Shown here one piece after another: positions 55,850 through 64,000 of a DNA stretch of 64,000 nucleotides. The position numbers and the translations under genes are program-made. The stretch is from Proales similis. Taxonomy: Eukaryota; Rotifera; Eurotatoria; Ploima; Proalidae. The notes beneath the pieces are model-generated. The model was given only the letters and a program-made list of their open reading frames with translations. It ran no database searches and had not been told where the DNA came from. Numbering within the stretch: the first letter of the stretch is position 1; each line of letters opens with the position of its first letter. Location of the stretch: assembly GCA_019059635.1 (NCBI GenBank), contig JAGVRJ010000004.1, positions 2,232,001 to 2,296,000 of the forward strand. The letters are read 5' to 3'.

Positions 55850-56477
55850 TCATATAGATCGCTTTCGGACCATGTCGGCCATCTGCTTCATTGACTCGTA
55901 TATTCCTTCGCCGTTTACTGCACAGGCGCCCTGAATGAACCAATCGTTTCGAGTCGCGGTCAATTTGTCAAGACCGAGCAGCGCGACGAGTCGATGAGAA
56001 GGCAGAGCGTTGGGCAGATCCTGTTTGTTGGCGATGATTACCACCGGCAAACCTCTCATGTCTTCGTCGGCGACTATTGAGTGAAGCTCTTCGGCTGCCT
56101 CGGCCACACGTTCAGTGTCCGAGCTGTCTATCACAAACATCAAGCCGTTCGTGTTCTGAAAGTAATGTCTCCAGAGCGGTCTGATTCTCTCCTGGCCTCC
56201 GACGTCCCAGACTGTGAAAGAAATGCCTAAAATAAGCGAAGAAATTTAGAATTTTAGATACACTGGTCTAGCTGTCGAGCCACACACCTTTGACGGGCGA
56301 CACGGTTTCCACATTGAAGCCGATCGTCGGGATAGTGCTGATATTCTCATTTAGCTTCACTTTGTACAAAATTGTCGTCTTGCCGGCACCGTCTAGGCCG
56401 AGCAAAAGAATTCGAGCCGGCTTGTCGTTGCCGAACGCCGAGAACACTTCGATTAGCTTTGTCAAGTAGAGACCCAT
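55850..56477 (-). CDS. ARF/ARL-family small GTPase
   Basis: Two exons on the minus strand, 56477-56288 and 56226-55850, joined in phase 1, 188 aa. Gly2 after the initiator fits N-myristoylation. G-box motifs are visible: GLDGAGKTT (P loop), [12 protein letters not shown] (switch 1), [16 protein letters not shown] (switch 2), NKQDLPNA and CAVNGEG. It is closest to ARF1-6 in switch sequences and so likely recruits coats and effectors on Golgi or endosomal membranes. The P loop reads DGAGKT where ARF1 has DAAGKT, and the N-terminal helix differs from ARF1, so it may be a divergent ARF or an ARL. Confidence 0.9.
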
Positions 56478-57707
56478 GTCGGCTTGATTCTGACTGCTTG
56501 TCGTCTGGTTTGATATTTAATCTCTTCTACCGTTACTTGGCACGGCATTTCTTCTTTCCTCTTAAATAGCCGATTTGGGTGGCGACGTGTTCAATCCGAT
56601 TTGAACGCGCTTGATGCAAATCGCTACACGCTGGAACATTTCACGTAGCCGTAATTGCACATAATTTGATGAGTCATCCAGCGCAACCCAAACCTCAACC
56701 TGAGCATTCACACTTACACCTGAGCAGCATTCGCCCTTTATTTGTTTGAAATCTCTCTCAGTCTGCGTCCACCTTTCTATCTTCCTCTCTTCCCCTCTGT
56801 CTCTCTTTCGATTCTCTCAGCAGATTGGATCCTAGCCTCGGACAGAACAGGCGTTTCTTTAACTGGCGTTTTATTCCAAAATAATTATTATTTTCTCTCA
56901 TCGGAACCGATTTCCAAAAAAAAAAAGAATAATTTCGACAACGAGACGAAACAAGAAGATGGAAAAAAATTGAGAGGAGCGCAAAAAAGAAAAAGGGCTC
57001 AAAGGATAAATAATATGTTAGGCGAGTGTGTGTGCACGCAATGAAGTGAAACATTAAACTTGCTGACGCTGCGTTTGCTAATTGAGTGAGTTATTTTGAT
57101 TGAACCAGGGCAAGACTGGAGATTGAAAAACGACCACTGTTATAATTATTATTGCTGCTTGTAAGCTGTTTGACGTTGACGCGTGTGCGAGTTTGCACAT
57201 TTTCTTTTTTTTTTTTTTGAGTTGGCAAACGAGCTGCAAACGATCGGTCGAGTAGATATCGATTGAGTTGAATTCATTTTTTTTTGTCGTCGTCGGTATA
57301 AAAATAAATGCAAACGCGATCGCGTATGTTCGATCGGCCTCGATTTGTCAGTTGGCAACACAAAGCGTAATTTAATCTCTCTGGACTCAATTGAACAAGT
57401 AGAAAAGTAGCATTGCTGCTCGTCGTCGGCTGCGGAGGAGTGGGAGAGTCGTTATCAACGTTTGTATCAGTGAATTGAATTTCGTTTCTCTTTCAAATTA
57501 TCTCGAACGGCTCGTGCGCCTCATAAAAACATTCGCTTGGTGTGTGTGTGCCGGCTTATTTGAACAAATTACTGAGAAACAACTTTATGAGAGAGTGAGG
57601 ACAGAATTTCACTGTTTTACAATAAGAGAACAACGAAAGATTCAGGAAAAAAAAACTGGCTCGTTGGCTGACCACGAGCGAGTGGGCTCGTATGGTGGCA
57701 ATGGGCT
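56478..57707. other. 1.2-kb intergenic between ARF and DYRK2
   Basis: ARF promoter and DYRK2 3' flank, both on the minus strand. It has T and A runs (for example 57203-57219). I see no coding exon. Confidence 0.5.
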
Positions 57708-59503
57708 TCATGAGAAATCATCGATCGTATGGTTGCCGTTTATCCTTGGCAGCTTCATATGCTTGTTCAGCTCATTGTCTGGGCCGAACAGCTTTCCGAT
57801 AGTTGTATTCACCGTTGATTTGTTTGATGAGTTGTTTAGAACAGTGGCGTTGCCCAGCTTGGGAACCATGGTGTTCTTCACGGCCGATGCACGTCGTGAG
57901 CTGTTCTCACTTGGCGCTTTAGGCAACTTGCGTCTGAGCCACGGATGTCGAAGCGCTTGACTGGGCGTCATGCGCGTGTTGGGGTCCCAGTCGAGACATC
58001 GCTTGAGGAAATCGATGAACATGGTGTCGTCGCAGCCTTTGAGCGCCTGAACCCAGTCTTTAGAGCCGGGAACACCGCGGGGCTTTCCTCGTCGCGAGCG
58101 GCCTCCTTGCAACACTGTCGATCCATCGGGCAGAGTGATCACTTCACAGTAGCGAGGGTAGCCTTTCGAGCTGACGAAATTGCGCGCTCGCTTGGACGAT
58201 TCAAGAAGCTTATTGGGTGGCATGCCGAGCAGCTCGATTATACAGGCGAGCTGATCGCCCTCATCCTCGCCCGGAAATATCGGATAACCGGTGAGCAGCT
58301 CGGCTATAATGCAGCCTAAGCTCCACATGTCAATGGGCATGCCGTACTTGGCGCCCAGAATGACTTCGGGCGCTCGATAGAATCGAGATTGAATGTAAGT
58401 GTAAATCCGCTGATGCTCATAGCAGCTCGAGCCAAAGTCAATTACTTTGATGCCGCTGCGGCCCTGCTGCTTGAGCAGAATGTTCTCGGGCTTCAGGTCG
58501 CAGTGGATTATTTTGCTCTTGTTGAGCGCCTCCAAACACTGTAGAATGGAATGGGTGAACTTTCTGACAAGCTGCAGCGAAAAGCCGGCAAACTTGTTCT
58601 TCTTTATCAACTCGTACAAGTTCATCGAGAGAAGCTCGAACGTAATGCAAATGTGGTTGCGGAATGAGAACGATTCGAACATGTGAATCACATTGAACGT
58701 GTTGTCCTTGTCGCTTTTCTTCAAGTTGTCCAATATTCTGATCTCCTCCTGCGCCTGTCGGTGAAAGCGTTTCTCGTTTCGCACGATCTTTAGAGCGACA
58801 TGCTGTCCGAGCTTGTGGTCATAGCACTTGAGCACTTGGCCGAAACTGCCCTTGCCAAGTATTTTGAGCACCTCGTACCGGTAAATAATGTGATCGTGCT
58901 GCACTGGTTTGTAGCTTCCGTTCTCGTCGTCGTAGCCGTTGTTGTTGGCGCCGCCGATCACGCCGTTTATCTTCTTTGCCTCTTGGCCGACAAAATATAC
59001 TTCCGGATAGTTGAAGATCTCGTGGTGCTCGAAACTAGTCAGCTTCGACATGTAGCTTTTCATGGCCATCTCTGGTGTGAGCGCGTTGGATACTCGGCGA
59101 AGAGCGCTTGAGCCAGGCGCATTTGACATAGACGAGCCGTTCATCTTGCTGGGCGTTTTGTTATTTGTCTTTTGACTGGCAATGCTGTCGGCCGACGGAC
59201 TTTTTGCCTGAGAGTGATTTATGAGGCTGGTGATGGCCGTGTTGGACTTGCTTGCTTGTTGGCCTCTCGCTCCGTTGTATTGGACTTTGTTACTGTTGTC
59301 GTAGAGCTGTTGAACTTGAATGCCGCGTTCGGGCCGCACTGCGGACGTGGCAATCGTTGCGTTCAGATTGGTTGGACCACTGCTTAGACCGGCGCCGGTC
59401 AGATTCAGGCCCGAACCATAGAACTTGGTTGTGCGCGGCTTGAGCGGTGGCAGGGTGCTCGAGTTCATGTCGGATAAAAACAAACTCGTCGCCTCGCCGC
59501 TTC
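57708..59503 (-). CDS. DYRK2: DYRK2-type dual-specificity kinase, main coding exon
   Basis: A long exon on the minus strand with ATG 59468 and stop at 57708 (586 aa from that Met), preceded by a splice acceptor (AATTAG|GA) at 59504 and 35 open bases in frame. The N-terminal region keeps [13 protein letters not shown] and [19 protein letters not shown] (NAPA region), as in class II DYRKs. The kinase core has [36 protein letters not shown], the YTY activation loop ([15 protein letters not shown]) and [14 protein letters not shown]2 autophosphorylates the loop Tyr and then acts on Ser/Thr in proteasome, p53 or Hedgehog control. Identity to vertebrate DYRK2 over the core looks very high. Confidence 0.96.
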
Positions 59504-62201
59504 CTAATTGGCGAACAAATTCAAAATTAGAATTGAATCAAATCGGAAAAGAGGAAGATTTGAATCGGTCGGAGAGGATCGGCAAACTCAGAGTGGAATG
59601 ATTTGTTGAATGCAGGACATGGTTGTAAGGAAATCTTGATTTTTAAAGAGCTCCTTGACAAACGCTAACGCTCATGGCACACACACACACAAATAGGCGC
59701 AAGCTGGCTTATATTTCTAAGATGACTGGCTCGACTACTCGATTCTTCTGATTGAGTTAAAAATCAAGAGTCGCATAATCAAAGTGTTGCTGTTGGTTAT
59801 GGCACAATCAATGTAAAAGTGGCGATTTCGCTTGTGCAGACGCCGCCTCAGTCGTCTCACAATAGACGAATGCAAAGCCAAGCGTAAATGAAAAAAGAAA
59901 AATAAAAGAGAAAAGCCCTGGGTTATATAGAAATATAGAAGCAAAGTAGAAAAGAAGAAGAGGAGAAAATCAGAGAAAGGAGTTTGAACGATTAGGGCCA
60001 GCGCAACACTCGAGGCCAAATCAAGCATTAAAGAAACACGAGTTCTCAGACGCCGCTAGTTTTGTTGTTTTTTGTTGTTGGGGTGGCACTGATGGCGCTT
60101 GGTCCTAATTGATGGCATGTACTCAGAAAAAAAAAGAGAAGGGGCGTAGCAGAGGAAAAGAGGCGCCTGATGGCGCAACAAAATAAGAGAGCTAATAAGT
60201 TTTAATCCTGCGTCAATGTCTATTAAATGATGGATGCATTTACTGCCTGACTTTGTGATAGTGCGTGTCAGTTTCTGCTGGATATGGCCCGCTTGTCATA
60301 AAACTTGCACACATGCTGCTGCCGCCGCCAAGCTGCTGCACTTGAGACAGCCAGGCAATGTGGAATCGTATACTCGCGTGCTAGAATTCTCAACACGCTC
60401 CCTACTCGTCTTAATTGCTCAAGTGAGTTGAAAAAAAAAATGCGCTGCGCAAGAGCGCCTTTCCATACGCTCCAACTTTTCATTTTTTTTTTCTCTCTCT
60501 CTCTCTTTCTCGAATAGGTAAGAGCGCTGAGTGGATCTAGGGCTTGTTGTTTGGTCTGACTTTTCGAGTAGTGAGGGCGACCAAATGGTTTGGCTCGGCT
60601 ACTTGAGCAGCAAGTGTGACCCTGTTGCATTTAATTCAAAAATAAAAAATTAAGGCGTCGGCTAGAAAGCGGCTAATTCGCTGTTCTTGACTGTGGCCAA
60701 ATTAGACGATCAGAGATAGTAATCAGCAAATTAGAGAGTAGACGAAAAATAATGGAACGAGCGCTCGAGTCGAAAACCTTGAGACAAGCGAGGAGAATAA
60801 TATTCGCATGTTGTAAGGCGTGCAAATGCAAATGGAGAAAAAGAGGGCCAGTGGAGTAGAGTTTCACGTAGTCATCGCATCGAGGATGATGCAAACAAGT
60901 GAACTTGGCTGCTGATTGACTGACTTGCTGAGTGAACGTTGCGAGGCAAACGCAGGCATAGAAAGCTGCAAATAAACAGCGGCAGCCGGATGACAATTGA
61001 AAGCTAGTTTACACAATGCAAGCCGGAAACTAGATTGTGTGGCGGCAATAAGCGAACTAAACGAAATCGAACAGAGTCGAGCGCCAGCATAAAAATGGAC
61101 GCTTTGGGAAAAGGGCAGGCAGCTGAAGAGGGAGAGAGAAAACAGAGAGAGAGAGAGAAAAGCAGCGCAGGAGGAGGAAGGAGAAGAAAACTTGAAGAGA
61201 GAAAGAGAGGAAAAGTTCGACAAATATGAAATGAGTTGAGTAAACATGCAGGCGAATGCAGGCAACAAGAATAAAAAAATTATACCAAGTTCAAGCTAGT
61301 CAAGCATTTAAAACGCGCTTGCAAGCTGCAAATTAGCAGGCGCGAAATTAAATCGATTCGCGATTTTATGCCCCTTGTCAGACTAGTCAATGATGATGCG
61401 TTCGCAGTCGGTCTTTCGACGAAACCAAATTTTGAATGCATTTAGTCGCTCTCAAGCAGCCAGAGTAGCGCTTTACTCCCATATGTTTACTCGCTAGTGC
61501 CTCCAAGCGCGTGTCTATTGCTTATTAAATGGCCTCAAACTCGCACAATGGCAAACTCATTCTTAAAAATGCATTCTCATTCAATGAGAATCGCAAACTT
61601 GAATGAAGAAGGCAGAAGAATAAAAGAAAATTTCAAAGAAAGAATAGAAGAAAAGCGATGCCAGCATTGCCAGATTACAAGTGACAAAGAGAGAACGACC
61701 ACAGTGGCTTGATGAGGTGGTCACTCGCATCTGATGCGAGGGTGATGAACTCCAAGTGTGTGCGCAACTAAATAAAAAAAAAAAGCAACGAGCTCAACTT
61801 GTTTGAGTTCAAGCCCTTGGTGTCAGTGAACAAAGCGAACTGAAGCGACTCATTTGAGATTTGAGTTGGCCAATTTCTAATGAGGCAACTTAAGAAATTC
61901 GCACCAGCGTCTTCTAATTAACTAATGATCAGAGTGGGCTCGACTCAATTTTGTGACTCAGTTCATCTTGACTCGTCCCTGCTCGGCAAGAATTGCTGAT
62001 TCGTTGGTCCGGCACACCTCGCCACACCGCACTGCCGGTGCGCCGTGAACATGCGCATGCGCTTATTTATTTTTAATTAATATGGAAAAAGAGCCTCGTC
62101 GAGCACTTGGTTCATAATAAAGCCAAGATTAGTTGGTTGCCATTGTTACATATGTATTATGTGAGGAGAAAGGGAGAAAGAGACCCGGTGCCAAGAATTA
62201 C
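59504..62201 (-). other. Presumed long first intron of DYRK2
   Basis: No other gene is supportable on either strand. At 2.7 kb it is far longer than the 50-75 nt introns seen elsewhere, so it may hold regulatory sequence. Confidence 0.5.
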
Positions 62202-62514
62202 CCGCAACTTCGTCCGGGTTGGTCACGAAATAGGCCGGATACGGCTGCTCACTCTCGATTAAAGTGTTCTCGTTCACCAAATTGGTCTCGTTGCGTCTGT
62301 AGGCGCTGCTGCTTCCACTTTCTGCCACAGTCTGATAGGTGCCCATGACTGCGCGGCTACCGAGCAGATTTCTCTTGCGAATCAGATTACTCGAGAGGCG
62401 TCTGACTCCTGTTCGATTGATGGGTGGCGGGTTGGCGATCATTGTTCGCATACCGCTTGGCCCGTAGTAGGACTGATGCTGAACTGCGGCCGAGTTACTT
62501 AGCCATTCGTACAT
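62202..62514 (-). CDS. DYRK2: Possible DYRK2 first exon, long N-terminus
   Basis: An ATG at 62514 opens 104 codons beginning MYEWLSNSAAVQHQS, rich in Asn, Arg and Ser, and ending DEVAG at a GTAATT donor in phase 1. Joined to the acceptor at 59504 it continues in frame into the main DYRK2 exon without a stop. Its disordered, basic composition suits the variable N-terminus of DYRK2. Transcription is not shown by the sequence. Confidence 0.55.
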
Positions 62515-63348
62515 GATAGCAGTTTGCGCCGACTTTTCAATCGCAATATGCGAATTTATTTGGAAAGAAAATGCTTATGTGGAACCGCTTGACGCCCTTC
62601 GCGCTAATTCTTTCACTTTTCTGCCGCTTAATTTTCGCTTTTCAATTTTCCACTTGGATTCTCTTCACTCGCGCGACCTCTGCACACACAGGTAGCGCGA
62701 GCGACCTCGACACCGAAATGCTTTCAAAGAGTGTTGCCAAAAAAGGCTTCAGGCGCACATTTTAAGCGGCCTGCTCTTATTTGCTCAGCTCGAGTGTGAA
62801 CATTTTCGGATGAACAGCACTCAAGAAATTAAATAAAAAGAAAAACTGGAATAAGAGCAAAACCATGGCAGGCAGCGACGCAGGCAAGCGTCGTTCACCC
62901 TTGTTACCAGCCGTTCAATTCACAGTTGCTAACTCTTTCAAAGCAGGCACCTGTCACATAATCAAATAAGAGAAATTTAAATTTGCCGAGTCTACAGCCG
63001 GCCAAAGTCGACAAAGATCACTTTCAAATTAATTTAAGTATAAACGAAAAGAAAACAATATGCTCTCTATGCCACGAGCTTGGTCAAAAACAGGCGAAAA
63101 AAAAAAGAAACACGGGCATCTTTAACAAGAACAAGTAGTCGCTCAAGAAGTCTTACTATCCAAGCTGAGACTTGAATTCCAGTTGAAGAGATTGAACGCA
63201 AAGAAAGTGTACGAAAGGAATTCGTATGAGCAGAAAACGTTTGAGTGAAATATCGCGACTAATGCAATCAGCGAGATGAAATTGAAACATGCTGACAAGT
63301 CTAGATGGAATCGAGTGCCACGAATGGGCCACTCTGGGGCAAGCCTAC
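62515..63348. other. Region between the two possible DYRK2 first exons
   Basis: No coding sequence supported. If both first exons are used, a promoter for the nearer one lies here. Confidence 0.4.
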
Positions 63349-63418
63349 CTGATTGAGAGAGCAGCTCCTTTTCAATGGGACCGTCCGTTCGATAGTTGAG
63401 CTGATACACTTTAGGCAT
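63349..63418 (-). CDS. DYRK2: Possible DYRK2 alternative first exon, short N-terminus
   Basis: An ATG at 63418 opens 23 codons (MPKVYQLNYRTDGPIEKELL, then SQS) followed by a GTAGGC donor in phase 1, the same phase as the exon at 62202-62514. Spliced to 59504 it reads straight into the DYRK2 frame. Small size keeps confidence low; it could belong to another transcript. Confidence 0.4.
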
Positions 63419-64000
63419 GGTCAGCAGCGTTTCACAAATGTGGGTTAGTTCGCATATGAAAAGGGGGCGATCGTGGCCATCTAAATAATGTCAAAATTGA
63501 CCGTCGACTGTCTGGTCGTCTTTGTCGTCGCTCTCTCTATTTGCCAAACTAGATGCGAATGCAAATGTGACCGTTAGAAGCAACGAGGCCGCACATGAAC
63601 GATTAATTAATTGACGCTCATACGCGCTCGCCGAGTCGTCTGGCTACTTTATTTCTATCGAACAGCGCCCTGACTGGCTCCGCTCATTCGTTCATTCATT
63701 TAATTCTTTTTTTTTTTCTTTCTTTACTCTTTTACTCTCGCTCTTTCACTCACTGACTCAAGTTTCCCCTTCACGCACTCAGCCGCTCGTCGATCTTGGC
63801 TTTTTTTCTCGGCATTTTCTCAATTCATTTGGCTGCTCGGTTTCGAAAAAAGGCGCAAATATTTGCCAATCTCGACCGCATGGCCGTTGCGATTGTCGTC
63901 GTTGTTGCCGCAATCACCAACGTTGCAACCAAAATGCAGATTGTTTTTCGAGCTAATACTGCGACGTGGACGACAAGTTTGCACATTTTACCGAAACTAT
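63419..64000. other. Right-edge flank, nothing recognised
   Basis: CT-rich and A/T runs, with a possible promoter for the 63418 exon. No gene seen before the window ends. Confidence 0.5.

Noticed and set aside
57475-57960. 161-codon plus-strand frame
   Set aside because: It overlaps the DYRK2 coding end on the other strand and starts in low-complexity sequence; no family features.
61035-61229. Lys/Arg/Glu-rich frame at 61 kb
   Set aside because: A GA-rich low-complexity stretch inside the presumed DYRK2 intron.

Overview
This is a window of nuclear DNA from a compact animal genome. The evidence is animal protein families (MAGI scaffold, S1P lyase, DYRK2, ERK7/MAPK15, rabaptin, BLM helicase, class A GPCR, EGF-repeat proteins), many introns of only about 50-75 nt with GT-AG or GC-AG ends, nuclear tRNA genes including an intron-containing tRNA-Ile(UAU), and short intergenic gaps. 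Twenty-five protein-coding genes can be placed, one of them cut by the left edge. A small-bodied invertebrate fits, perhaps a miniaturised spiralian such as a tiny annelid, but the species is inference.

Layout. 0-2.3 kb: two tandem GT92-like glycosyltransferases, the first cut by the window edge. 2.3-7.5 kb, minus strand: an EB-type cysteine-rich type II membrane protein, a single-pass surface protein and sphingosine-1-phosphate lyase. 7.9-17.1 kb: six scattered tRNA genes (Ser-GCU, Ile-UAU, three Asp-GUC, Ser-CGA) among two secreted EGF-repeat proteins and two intronless transporters (SLC5-like and SLC18-like). 17-21 kb: a CD225-like small membrane protein, an intronless amidase close to bacterial indoleacetamide hydrolases, a propeller-like protein and a small membrane protein. 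22.5-24.8, 44.5-46.5 and 46.9-48.9 kb: three paralogous receptors combining a signal peptide, a WD40-like propeller, a Ser/Thr-rich linker, EGF repeats, a transmembrane segment and a cytoplasmic tail. 26.7-34.7 kb: MAGI, SLX1 and a secreted LRR protein. 34.9-43.2 kb: a BLM-type RecQ helicase with an N-terminal RING, a small secreted protein, a sarcoplasmic calcium-binding-like protein and ERK7. 49.3-56.5 kb: a RING/coiled-coil protein, a divergent GPCR, rabaptin with a C-terminal FYVE finger, and an ARF-family GTPase. 57.7-63.4 kb: DYRK2 with two possible first exons.

Genes working together. Most genes are independent housekeeping or signalling genes. The link that stands out is the set of WD40-EGF receptors, whose EGF module is almost identical between two members while their propellers have diverged. 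SLX1 and BLM both act in recombination, and rabaptin and the ARF GTPase both act in vesicle traffic, but nothing in the sequence ties those neighbours together. Exon joins below were made by hand from splice signals, reading phase and family similarity.
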